Source: Pyxidicoccus xibeiensis
Lineage (GTDB): Bacteria > Myxococcota > Myxococcia > Myxococcales > Myxococcaceae
Length of the DNA: 64,000 nt
NCBI RefSeq assembly: GCF_024198175.1
Contig: NZ_JAJVKV010000005.1
Span: forward strand, 434,001 to 498,000
Direction of reading: 5' to 3'
The position numbers and the translations under genes were made by a program. Each line of letters starts with the position of its first letter. The stretch's first letter is position 1. Shown here one piece after another: positions 37,659-46,375 of this stretch. The notes beneath the pieces are model-generated. The model did no database searches and was not told the origin of the DNA. It saw only the letters and a program-made list of their open reading frames with translations.

Positions 37659-38783
37659 CTACGCGCCGGGGGTCCAGCGCATCGCCAGGTTGTGCAGCAT
37701 GCGCAGGTGCCGCTCGTGGAAGTCGTCCGAGTGCCCGCCCTCGAAGACCTGGTGCCGGAAGGGAATCCCGAAGGACTCGAGTGCGCGGTCGAACGCCTCC
37801 GCGCCGAGGAAGGTCTCCTGGCTGCCCCGGTCCATGTAGAGCAGGTCCAGCGTGCGCAGCGCGGCATGGTGCCGGGGCAGCAGCGTGAGCGGGTCCTCCT
37901 CCAGCCACCGCCGCCACACCGGGTCGTCGTCGAGTCCACTCTGGAACGGCAGCTCGAGGAAGAGCGGGGAGCGGGTCTGTGCGGGCGAGAACACGGCGGC
38001 CTTGGCGTAGATGGACGCCACCGTCCAGTCCTCCTCGAACGGGTACAGCGCCATGAGCTCCCGGGCGTCGCGTGCCACGGGCTTGTTCGCCAGCGCGTCA
38101 CGGTACAGCCTCCTGCGCTGCTCGAGCGACAGCGGGCTCGCGCTCAAGGTGCCGACGCTCGAGAACAGGCCCGGGTATTTCATGGCCAGCTTGATGGCGC
38201 CGTGCCCGCCCATGGAGAAGCCGGCAATCGCGCGCCACTTTGCCTCGGCACGCGTCCGGTACCGTGCGTCCACGGCGCCCACGATTTCACGGGCCACGTA
38301 TGTCTCGAAGTCGCCTGTTGTTGGCGAGCGTGTGTAGTAGCTCCCACCCAGCGAGGTCGTCCCGTCCACCGCGACGACGATGTGCTCCGGAAGCTCGCCT
38401 GCTTCCATCTGGTGGAACGCGGCGCGCTGCACGCCCACGTAGCCCAGGTGCCCGTGCTCCCGCGGCCCCAGGCCATGCAGCAGGTACACCACCGGAAACC
38501 TGCGCTCGGGGGCATGGAAGTACGAGGGCGGAAGCAGCACGCCCAGCTCCCGTGTCCGTGAGTCCCCCAACAGATTTCCGTCGAGGGCGCGGCTGTCGAG
38601 CCGCACGTATTCCAGGTGCCGTGGCAGCGCTGCATCGCCCCGGATGAAGGCCAGGGGCGGCACGCCCCGCCCCGAGCCCTGCTCCGCATCGGCCAGCGCG
38701 TTCGAGACACGGACCAGGGCGAAGGGCAGCATGGCGAGTGTCATTCCCAGGGCGGTGAGCGCAAGTGCGATGCGGCGCGACAT
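37659..38783 (-). CDS. Exported esterase D / PHB-depolymerase-like hydrolase
   Basis: A 374-residue alpha/beta hydrolase with an N-terminal signal helix (RRIALALTALGMTLAMLPFA). The catalytic part begins at RELGVLLPPSYFHAPERRFP with PVVYLLHGLG, HIVVAVDGTTSLGGSYYT, the nucleophile in AIAGFSMGGHGAIKLA, and a late VFEGGHSDDFHERHL for the base. This is the putative-esterase (S-formylglutathione hydrolase/antigen 85) fold; acyl substrate unknown. GAGGAGG six bases before ATG 38783 fixes the start, ruling out longer frames. It is transcribed toward the WD40 gene. Confidence 0.88.
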   Translation of the reverse strand: MSRRIALALTALGMTLAMLPFALVRVSNALADAEQGSGRGVPPLAFIRGDAALPRHLEYVRLDSRALDGNLLGDSRTRELGVLLPPSYFHAPERRFPVVYLLHGLGPREHGHLGYVGVQRAAFHQMEAGELPEHIVVAVDGTTSLGGSYYTRSPTTGDFETYVAREIVGAVDARYRTRAEAKWRAIAGFSMGGHGAIKLAMKYPGLFSSVGTLSASPLSLEQRRRLYRDALANKPVARDARELMALYPFEEDWTVASIYAKAAVFSPAQTRSPLFLELPFQSGLDDDPVWRRWLEEDPLTLLPRHHAALRTLDLLYMDRGSQETFLGAEAFDRALESFGIPFRHQVFEGGHSDDFHERHLRMLHNLAMRWTPGA

Positions 38784-39116
38784 CTGTGCCTCCTCAACTG
38801 GGGAAGCAGCGTCTGCGAAGCGCATGCCGTCGTCGTGCACCCGTCGCCCGCTGCTCGCCGCCCACCGCGGCCATGGTGGATTGCCATGCGCTGGCTTGCA
38901 AGATGCGGCTGCCGATACCTGGTGGCCGTTGAGCAATGTCGGTGACAGGCCGGCCAGGCAGCGGCGGGTTCACCTGGAGCCCCTGTCTTCCAGGCACGCC
39001 TCTGTGCGATGGCCACGTCATGTCGCAGCAGGGGAGGCGCGGAACAAGCAAGGGGCCAGGCCCCTGCCACGCGCCTGCCGTGAGCGCGGCCTGGTCAGGC
39101 GTGTACCTCGAGGTGG
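38784..39116. other. Intergenic region without a recognised gene
   Basis: 333 bases between the esterase start and the kinase stop, both on the minus strand. It should hold the esterase promoter near its right end. Open frames here lack family similarity, a ribosome site and the GC3 pattern of real genes. No hairpin was recognised with confidence. Confidence 0.55.
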
Positions 39117-40553
39117 CTACGGACTGTCGTCGCAAGCCGCGGGGCCCGAGGTGGCAGGGCGTTGCCGAGTCAGGGCGGGGATGTAGCACGCGCCCCTGTA
39201 TTCAAAGCCGTCCTCAACATCACAGTCCTTCAGGTCCACGGACAGCTTCCTCCAACAACCGCCGTTGATGGCGACCTGCACCTTGCCGGGACAGCGGCCC
39301 CTGGCGTCCGGACGACGCTGCCCGGGGAGGGGCTTCGGTGGAAGGTCCACCGCGATGGATGCCCACACGGAGGGGGCTCGCTCGGGCTCCACCGGCGCCG
39401 TCAGCGCGGAGTCCCCGAGGGCCACGGCGCCGCCATCCTTGGACTCATCCTCCTCCGCGAGGTGAGCCACCGCGGGCGCCTCGGAGGGACTCCCCCTCAG
39501 CAGCCCTCCGGCGCTCAGCGCCAGTGCGCCTGCGAGGCCGGCGGCCGCGAGCCGGGGCCACCTCGCCACGCGAGGAGGGGGCCGCACCGTGACGCGCTGG
39601 GGAAGGGGAAAGAGGCCCGCGGGTCGCGGCTCTTCTCCCGTGAGGAGCGGCACGTCCGCCTCGTGTCCGGCGTTGCGCGCCGCCTGCTCCAGCGCTTCGG
39701 CCACCTCTCGCGCGCTCCCTCGCGCTTCAGGGAGGGGCGAGAGCATCCGGGCCACCAGCGCGCTCAATTCCAGAATGCAGCGGGGGTTGCAGACTCGCGC
39801 CGTCCAGTGCGCCAGCTCCTCGGGGCGCCAGAGCCAGGCATCGTCATCCATCGGGTGCGCCGATGGGGGGTACTTCTCGGTGACCAGGCGATAGGCGGTG
39901 ACCCCCAGGGCGAAGAGGTCATCCGCGTGCCCCGGGGCATACGCGACCGCCGGGGGCTTGCGGACGTGGAGGAAGAAGCGCCACGCCTCGGGTGAGCGGT
40001 AGGGCGGGGTGCCGGGAGGAAAGGGGTGCGAGGTGAGCGTGGCGGCCCCCAGGTGGTGTCCGGAGCCGAAGTCCAGCAGGAAGGGCTGCGCGTCCGCGCT
40101 CCGGACGCGGACGTTGTCACCCTTCACGTCGCGGTGGAGGCCTCCGGCCGCGTGGGTGGCTTCCAGCGCTCGGGCCAGCTGAGCCAGAAGCCGAAGCACC
40201 TGCCGTGAAGACGGGCGCCAGGCCTGGGCCCACGCATGGAGCGACGGGCCTTCCACCCACTCCATGACGAGCCAGGCGTAGGAGACGCCCTCGCGGGGCT
40301 GCCAGTCGCCATGGTCCAGCAGGCGGGGGACGGCGGGGTGGCGCAGGCGGCGGAGCAGCTCGGCCTCACGGAGGAAGCGCGCATCCCCCGGGTGCAGCGC
40401 CAGCTTGAGGGCCACGACGCCTGGAGTCCCGTCCACGCGCTCGGCCTGGTAGACGACGCCGTAGGCGCCCCGGCCGCACTGCTCCAACAGACACCACGGG
40501 CCGATGCGCGTCCCCGGGGGCAGGTTGGCCGGATTGAGGTGGTCAGGCTCCAT
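39117..40553 (-). CDS. Membrane Ser/Thr protein kinase (PknB/STPK type)
   Basis: A 478-residue kinase. The catalytic domain (about 15-290) has CGRGAYGVVYQAE (G-loop), VALKLAL (Lys), HRDVKGDN (catalytic loop), LLDFGSGHH (DFG) and GTPPYRSPEAW (APE-like). A single membrane helix follows near 340-360 (LAAAGLAGALALSAGG), and the outer part ends in a Cys-rich stretch with CPGKVQVAINGGCWRKLS, DCDVEDGFEYRGACY. That periplasmic part may sense a signal. ATG 40553 is chosen for its GAGGGA six bases upstream; an ATG at 40625 lacks one. It is typical of the large kinase sets of myxobacteria. Confidence 0.9.
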   Translation of the reverse strand: MEPDHLNPANLPPGTRIGPWCLLEQCGRGAYGVVYQAERVDGTPGVVALKLALHPGDARFLREAELLRRLRHPAVPRLLDHGDWQPREGVSYAWLVMEWVEGPSLHAWAQAWRPSSRQVLRLLAQLARALEATHAAGGLHRDVKGDNVRVRSADAQPFLLDFGSGHHLGAATLTSHPFPPGTPPYRSPEAWRFFLHVRKPPAVAYAPGHADDLFALGVTAYRLVTEKYPPSAHPMDDDAWLWRPEELAHWTARVCNPRCILELSALVARMLSPLPEARGSAREVAEALEQAARNAGHEADVPLLTGEEPRPAGLFPLPQRVTVRPPPRVARWPRLAAAGLAGALALSAGGLLRGSPSEAPAVAHLAEEDESKDGGAVALGDSALTAPVEPERAPSVWASIAVDLPPKPLPGQRRPDARGRCPGKVQVAINGGCWRKLSVDLKDCDVEDGFEYRGACYIPALTRQRPATSGPAACDDSP

Positions 40554-40738
40554 GAGGTCCCTCGTGAGGCGGTCCGCACCGCGCACGGGGAGACTACTCG
40601 CGAGGTAGTCGGACTCCAACGCCATCTGGCAGGTGGACGACCGCCCTCCTCACCGCGCTGACGTGGGTTGGCGTGGAGGGACTCCAGCCCGGGCGTCTCG
40701 AAGCCGCTCGGGCTGCTCCCGTCAGCGGCCCTCATCGC

Positions 40739-41398
40739 TCATGACGGCAGTCCCTCTCCGGACTCCTCTGCCGTCATGTACCGCGCGTACCAGTCGGGCC
40801 AGTTCTCGTCGGCCTTGCCGCTGCGCCTCTCGTGCTCGCCGTGGGCGGCCGATGCACGCCGGAGCGCGCTCGCCAGGTCCCTCGCGGAGCTGAACGACAG
40901 CTGGGAGCGGTCCACCCGCCCGGGGAACCGGGCCGTGACCTCCTGCAAGAGCCAGGTGTTGCCGTCCGGGTCGCTGAACGACGCGTACGAGCCGTAGCTC
41001 TGGTGGTCGGGCGCGGGGCCACGGACCTTGTCGCCGAAGGGGGCCGGGCCTTCGGAGAAGTGGAACACCTCGCCCACCTGGACGCCGCGCCCCACCAGCT
41101 CGTTGCGCGCAGCCTCGATGTCGGAGACGACCAGGAGGTTGTGGGCCGAGCCGGGCGCGGCCGGCGTGAGGTTCGTGCCGAACTGGAACGAGCACGGGGA
41201 GCCCGGAGGGGTGAACTGGAGCACGCGGGCATTGCCCTTGCTGAAGTCCGCGTCGAGCCGCCATCCGAGCCCCAGATAGAACTGCTTCGCGCGGTCGAGA
41301 CTCGAGACCGGGATGACGACCGCCTCGAGCTTCAGGTCGATACTCCCGACGCTCGTGGTGCGCGTCTCGCTGGGACTACCGACGGTGGTGACGCTCAT
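40739..41398 (-). CDS. VOC (glyoxalase/bleomycin-resistance) family protein
   Basis: A 219-residue cytoplasmic protein. Residues 18-145 form two beta-alpha-beta-beta-beta units (VVIPVSSLDRAKQFYLGLG and YGSYASFSDPDGNTWLLQEV) of the vicinal-oxygen-chelate fold; the Glu in WLLQEV and His-like positions could bind metal. The last 70 residues add a helical tail ending in DWYARYMTAEESGEG, like dioxygenase-type VOC proteins common in actinobacteria. The start follows AAGGAGG five bases before ATG 41398. Substrate unknown. Confidence 0.85.
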   Translation of the reverse strand: MSVTTVGSPSETRTTSVGSIDLKLEAVVIPVSSLDRAKQFYLGLGWRLDADFSKGNARVLQFTPPGSPCSFQFGTNLTPAAPGSAHNLLVVSDIEAARNELVGRGVQVGEVFHFSEGPAPFGDKVRGPAPDHQSYGSYASFSDPDGNTWLLQEVTARFPGRVDRSQLSFSSARDLASALRRASAAHGEHERRSGKADENWPDWYARYMTAEESGEGLPS

Positions 41399-41892
41399 TG
41401 CTGCCTCCTTGGGGTGACGGCGGGCGCAGGCCCACCGGGGAGGAGGGGCTGTCCGCCGAGACCTGCTCGGCTCCTTCAGGCACAACGTGAGGACTGCAGG
41501 AGGAAACGACCAGTGCTCAACGCTCGAAAGCATGCGCGAGGCACGTCGGTCGCAATCCTGGGCGTACTTCGTGCGATGGCGCTCGCGGCGTTGTTGGCGA
41601 GCGAGGCTTCGAGCACGGCCAGCCAGCCATAGGAGTCGGGCGGCAGCCGCCACGCTCGTCCGGAGCGTGGAGAAGACGGAAGCGGCGAGGTACGCCCCCC
41701 ATCGCGCAGGAGCGCCTCTCGGCGCTGGAGAAACGCGGGGGTGGGGGCAGCACGTGGCCGGACAGGGTCGCCATGACGCCCTGGCACTGGGCGCCCATCA
41801 TGTGGCGAATGAAGCAGGCGCCACTTTCTCGGGCATGCGCAACCGGCAGTTCGTATAGAGGGGTCCGAAATTACCCTTAACGAGCGCCCCCG
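41399..41892. other. Intergenic region upstream of the RND pump operon
   Basis: 494 bases between the divergent VOC gene and the RND adaptor gene. Frames on both strands were read; none has a recognised domain or ribosome site. The final 60 bases before 41893 are AT-richer (cgtatagagg, attaccctta) and are the likely promoter region of the pump operon. Confidence 0.5.
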
Positions 41893-43083
41893 ATGCCTGC
41901 AACCGTCACAGCCCGTCCCGACGAAGCGCAACCTCCTTCCACGCGCCCCGCGGGTAGACGCAAGCGCTGGGTCATCGGCGTCCTGTTGTTGCTCGGCGTC
42001 ATCGTGCTGCTGGGCGGCATCAAGGCAGCGCAGATTGGCGCGATGATCGAGGCAGGCGCCGCCTTCGTCCCGCCCCCCGAGGCCGTCACCTCGGCCAAGG
42101 CGGAAGTCGCGCAGTGGCAGGCGACCCGGGGCGCGGTGGGCACGGTGCTCGCGGTCCGCGGCGTGACGCTGGGCGCCGAGCTGTCCGGCATCGTCCGCGA
42201 AATCGGCTTCGAGGACGGCGCGCGGGTGAAGAAGGGGCAGGTGCTCGTCCGGCTCGACACCTCCAGTGAGGAGGCCCAGTTGACGGGAGCCCTGGCGGAC
42301 GCGGAGCTCGCGAAGCTCACCCGGGGCCGTGCCCAGTCGCTCCACGCCCAGGGCGCCAATACCCAGTCGGAGCTCGAGTCCGCCCAGGCGCGGGCCATCC
42401 AGGCCGAGGCCGCGGTGGCCAACCTGCGCGCCATCATCGCGAAGAAGGTCATCCGCGCGCCCTTCGACGGCCGCATCGGCATCCGGCAGGTGGAGCTGGG
42501 CCAGGTCGTCTCCCCCGGCGGCCCCATCGCCTCACTCCAGGCCATGGACCCCGTCTACGTGGAGTTCCTCCTCCCACAGCAGGCGCTGGCGGAAGTGAAG
42601 CCGGGGCAGAAGGTGCGCGTCCGCGTCGACGTCTTTCCAAAGGACACGTGGGAGGGCGCGCTGACGACCATCAACCCCGAGGTGGAGCTCTCCTCGCGCA
42701 ACGTGCGCATGCGCGCCACCGTGCCCAACGCGGACGGGCGCCTGATGCCGGGCATGTTCGCCAACGTCGACGTGCTCGCCGAGGGCACCACCGAGGTGGT
42801 GGCCATCCCCGCCACCGCCGTGCTCTTCGCCCCGTACGGCGACTCGGTGTACGTCATCGAGGAGGGCAAGGACGCCGCCGGCAAGCCGGGCCTCGTGACC
42901 CAGCAGCGCTTCGTCCGGCTGGGCGAGCGACGGGGCGACTTCGTCGCGGTGGCCTCGGGCCTGAAACCAGGGGAGAGCGTGGTCAGCAACGGCGCCTTCA
43001 AGCTGCGCAACGGCGCGGCCGTCATCGTCAACAACTCGCTGGCGCCGCAGGTCGAGTCCGCGCCCCAGCCCGTGGACCGGTAG
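41893..43083 (+). CDS. RND efflux periplasmic adaptor (MFP subunit)
   Basis: A 396-residue adaptor with one N-terminal membrane anchor (about 26-46, WVIGVLLLLGVIVLLGG). The barrel-sandwich part reads GTVLAVRGVTLGAELSG and EDGARVKKGQVLVRLDT, then a helical hairpin (AELAKLTRGRAQSLHAQG), then a second lipoyl-like half IRAPFDGRIGIRQVELGQ and a beta-barrel (QKVRVRVDVFPKD). It should link an inner-membrane RND pump to an outer-membrane channel. The pump gene starts 19 bases downstream, so the two are one operon. Substrate class (drug or metal) is not shown; HAE-type drug pump is more likely from the partner. Confidence 0.93.
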   Translation: MPATVTARPDEAQPPSTRPAGRRKRWVIGVLLLLGVIVLLGGIKAAQIGAMIEAGAAFVPPPEAVTSAKAEVAQWQATRGAVGTVLAVRGVTLGAELSGIVREIGFEDGARVKKGQVLVRLDTSSEEAQLTGALADAELAKLTRGRAQSLHAQGANTQSELESAQARAIQAEAAVANLRAIIAKKVIRAPFDGRIGIRQVELGQVVSPGGPIASLQAMDPVYVEFLLPQQALAEVKPGQKVRVRVDVFPKDTWEGALTTINPEVELSSRNVRMRATVPNADGRLMPGMFANVDVLAEGTTEVVAIPATAVLFAPYGDSVYVIEEGKDAAGKPGLVTQQRFVRLGERRGDFVAVASGLKPGESVVSNGAFKLRNGAAVIVNNSLAPQVESAPQPVDR

Positions 43084-43102
43084 AGCCCCGGGAGACGCGC
43101 GT

Positions 43103-46100
43103 ATGAACTTCACCGCCCTTTTCATCCGGCGCCCCGTGGTGGCGCTGGTGGTCAACCTCCTCATCATCATCGCCGGCCTGCAGGCCATCCAGTCGCTCAA
43201 CGTGCGGCAGTACCCGCGCAGCGAGAACGCCGACATCACGGTGACCACCGCCTATATCGGCGCCAACGCGGAGCTGGTCCGCGGGTTCATCACCACGCCC
43301 CTGGAGCGGGTCATCGCCTCGGCGGACGGCATCGACTACGTCGAGTCCCAGAGCCTGCAGGGCGTCTCCATCATCCGCGCCCGGCTCAAGCTCAACTACG
43401 ACTCCAACCGCGCGCTCAGCGAAATCAGCGCCAAGGTCGACCAGGTGCGCGGCGACCTGCCGCCCGAGGCCCAGGTCCCCGTGCTCGCCATCGAGACCGC
43501 GGACAGCCAGTTCGCCGCGGCCTACCTCAGCTTCTCCTCCGAGTTCCTGAAGCAGAACGAGATTACGGACTACCTGGTGCGGGTGGTGCAGCCGCGGCTG
43601 TCCGCCCTGGAGGGCGTGCAGCGCGCGGACCTGCTGGGGGCGAGGACGTTCGCGATGCGGGTGTGGCTGAAGCCGGACCGGATGGCCGCGCTCAACATCA
43701 GCCCGGCGCAGGTCCGGCAGGCGCTCGCCAGCAACAACTACCTCGCCGCCGTGGGGCAGACGAAGGGCTCGCTCGTGCAGGTGAACCTCACGGCGAACAC
43801 GGACCTCCGCTCGGTGGAGGAGTTCCGCCAGCTCATCGTCCGGAGGGACGGCGGAGCGGTGGTGCGGCTGTCGGACATCGCCGACGTGGTGCTGGGGGCC
43901 GAGGACTACGACACCGATGTCCGGTTCGCCGGGCAGACGGCGGTGTTCATCGGCCTCTGGGCGCTCCCCAATGCCAACTCGCTGGACGTGCTCCAGCGCG
44001 TCCGCGCGGAGATGGAGTCGCTGCGCAAGGACATCCCGGAGCAGATCAACGCCACCATCGCCTTCGACGGCACGGAGTACATCCAGAACGCCATCGACGA
44101 GGTGGTGACGACGCTGGGCGAGACGCTCCTCATCGTCGTGGTGGTCATCTTCCTCTTCCTGGGCTCCGTGCGCTCCATCCTGATACCGGTGGTGGCCATC
44201 CCGGTGTCGCTCATCGGCACGGTGTTCCTGATGCAGCTCTTCGGCTTCACGGTGAACCTGCTCACCCTGCTCGCGGTGGTGCTGTCGGTGGGGCTGGTGG
44301 TGGACGACGCCATCGTCGTGGTGGAGAACGTGGAGCGCCACCTGCGCGAGGGCCTGCGCCCCGTGGACGCCGCCCTCAAGGGGGCGCGGGAGCTCGTCGG
44401 GCCCATCATCGCGATGACGATTACCCTCGCCGCCGTCTATGCGCCCATCGCCTTCCAGGGCGGGCTCACCGGCTCGCTGTTCCGCGAGTTCGCGCTCACG
44501 CTCGCCGGGGCGGTGACGCTCTCGGGAGTGGTGGCGCTGACACTCTCGCCGATGATGTCCGCCGCGCTCCTGAAGGCGGGCCACGAAGACCAGGGGCTGC
44601 CGGGGGCCATCAACCGCGGCTTCGAGCGCCTGCGGGCCGCGTATGCGCGCTCGCTGGAGCGCGCGCTGGGCGCACGGGGCGTGGTCTACGCCGCCTGGGC
44701 GGTGCTGAGCCTGCTCGCGCTCCTGATGTTCGCCCAGTCGCCGCAGGAGCTCGCCCCGACGGAGGACCAGGGCATCGTCTTCGGCATCGTCAACACCCCG
44801 TCCAACTCCACGCTGGAGCAGCTGGACCCGTCCGTCCGCGAGGTGAACCGGACGCTGATGGAGATGCCGGAGTCGGCCTACACCTTCCAGATAACGAACC
44901 CGGGCGGCGGGTTCTGGGGCCTGGGCTTGAAGCCGTGGGAGCAGCGCCAGCGCTCCGCGGCGGAGGTGCTGGTCGACACGCAGATGCGGGTGGGCGTCAT
45001 CCCTGGCGTCCAGACGTTCCCCATCCTGCCTCCGGCGCTGCCGGGCGGTGGCAACTTCCCGGTGGAGTTCGTCATCGCCTCCACGGCGGAGGCGAGTGAG
45101 CTGCTGGGGTTCGCGCAGCAGCTCCAGGAGAAGGCGGCGCAGAGCGGGATGTTCGCCTTCCCTCCGCTCATCGACGTGAAGATTGACCAGCCCCAATCGG
45201 AGGTGGAGATCGACCGCGAGAAGGTGGCGCAGCTGGGGCTGAACCTGGGGACGGTGGGGCAGGACCTGAGCGCGGCGGTGGGCGGCAACTTCGTCAACCG
45301 CTTCAACATCGCCGGGCGCAGCTACAAGGTCATCCCCCAGCTGCTCCGCGTCTCCCGGCTCAATCCCGAGCAGCTGAAGGACGTCTACGTCACCGGCCCC
45401 AACGGCCAGCTCGTGGCGCTCTCGTCCATCGCGTCCATCAAGGACACGGTGGCGCCCCGGTCGCTCAACCGCTTCCAGCAGCTCAACGCGGTGAAGCTGA
45501 GCGGCGTCGCCATCCGGCCGCTGGACGAGGCGCTCGGGTACCTGGAGGCGGAGGCGGCGAAGATACTGCCCAAGGGCTACAGCATCGACTACACGGGCGA
45601 GTCGCGGCAGCTGCGGGTGGAGGGCAACAAGTTCCTCGCGGCGTTCCTGCTCGCGGTGGTGCTCATCTTCCTGGTGCTGGCGGCCCAGTTCAACAGCTTC
45701 AGGGACCCGCTCATCATCCTCGCCGGGTCGGTGCCGCTGGCGCTCTTCGGCGCGCTGCTGACCACCTTCCTGAAGATGCCGAACCCGACCATGCCGTACT
45801 TCACCGACGCCTTCACCACCACGCTCAACATCTACTCGCAGGTGGGGCTGGTGACGCTGGTGGGGCTGATTGCGAAGAACGGGATTCTCATCGTCGACTT
45901 CGCCAACCGGCTCCAGGAAGAGGGCCGCACGAAGCTCGAGGCGGTGAAGGAGGCTGCATCAGGGCGGCTCCGGCCGATCCTGATGACCACCGTGGCGACC
46001 GTCGCCGGCCACTTCCCGCTCGTCCTCGTGGAGGGGCCGGGCGCGGCGGCGCGCAACAGCATCGGGCTCGTGCTGGTGACGGGCATGGCCATCGGCACGT

Positions 46101-46231
46101 TCTTCACGCTCTTCTTCGTGCCGGCCATCTACCTCCTCATCGCCCGGACGCGCACGGTGCCCGCCGGTGAGGGGCGGGGTGAAGAGGCGTCGCCGCTCGT
46201 GCCGGTGCCAGCGGCGCAGCAGGGGCACTGA
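43103..46231 (+). CDS. RND efflux pump, HAE1 (MexF/MdtB-like) permease
   Basis: A 1042-residue pump of normal length. It starts MNFTALFIRRPVVALVVNLL, with GQTAVFIGLWALPNANSLDV, the TM4 proton-relay segment LSVGLVVDDAIVVVENVERH with two adjacent Asp, a large periplasmic loop in each half, and VTLVGLIAKNGILIVDFANR with the conserved Lys of TM10. The C-terminal tail is short. It should export drugs or lipophilic compounds with proton influx. No TolC-type outer-membrane gene or regulator is beside it. The tail ends in a Pro/Val-rich sequence, and 144 bases separate it from the next gene. Confidence 0.95.
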   Translation: MNFTALFIRRPVVALVVNLLIIIAGLQAIQSLNVRQYPRSENADITVTTAYIGANAELVRGFITTPLERVIASADGIDYVESQSLQGVSIIRARLKLNYDSNRALSEISAKVDQVRGDLPPEAQVPVLAIETADSQFAAAYLSFSSEFLKQNEITDYLVRVVQPRLSALEGVQRADLLGARTFAMRVWLKPDRMAALNISPAQVRQALASNNYLAAVGQTKGSLVQVNLTANTDLRSVEEFRQLIVRRDGGAVVRLSDIADVVLGAEDYDTDVRFAGQTAVFIGLWALPNANSLDVLQRVRAEMESLRKDIPEQINATIAFDGTEYIQNAIDEVVTTLGETLLIVVVVIFLFLGSVRSILIPVVAIPVSLIGTVFLMQLFGFTVNLLTLLAVVLSVGLVVDDAIVVVENVERHLREGLRPVDAALKGARELVGPIIAMTITLAAVYAPIAFQGGLTGSLFREFALTLAGAVTLSGVVALTLSPMMSAALLKAGHEDQGLPGAINRGFERLRAAYARSLERALGARGVVYAAWAVLSLLALLMFAQSPQELAPTEDQGIVFGIVNTPSNSTLEQLDPSVREVNRTLMEMPESAYTFQITNPGGGFWGLGLKPWEQRQRSAAEVLVDTQMRVGVIPGVQTFPILPPALPGGGNFPVEFVIASTAEASELLGFAQQLQEKAAQSGMFAFPPLIDVKIDQPQSEVEIDREKVAQLGLNLGTVGQDLSAAVGGNFVNRFNIAGRSYKVIPQLLRVSRLNPEQLKDVYVTGPNGQLVALSSIASIKDTVAPRSLNRFQQLNAVKLSGVAIRPLDEALGYLEAEAAKILPKGYSIDYTGESRQLRVEGNKFLAAFLLAVVLIFLVLAAQFNSFRDPLIILAGSVPLALFGALLTTFLKMPNPTMPYFTDAFTTTLNIYSQVGLVTLVGLIAKNGILIVDFANRLQEEGRTKLEAVKEAASGRLRPILMTTVATVAGHFPLVLVEGPGAAARNSIGLVLVTGMAIGTFFTLFFVPAIYLLIARTRTVPAGEGRGEEASPLVPVPAAQQGH

Positions 46232-46375
46232 GCGGACCGCCATGTAGGGGCCCAGGCGCCCATTGGCAATCACACCTCATCCTGGGCTCCTGGGTAGGAA
46301 ATCCTCCCACGCAGGGTGTTTGCGGTGAATCCACCGTCCGGGCTATAGCCACCCCCTCAATCCAGAGGGGGATTC

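Noticed and set aside
41487-41858. A 123-codon frame upstream of the RND operon
   Set aside because: Arg-rich random composition, no ribosome site and no recognised domain.
43028-45196. A 722-codon minus-strand frame over the RND pump
   Set aside because: His/Arg/Glu-rich shadow of a clear HAE1 pump gene.
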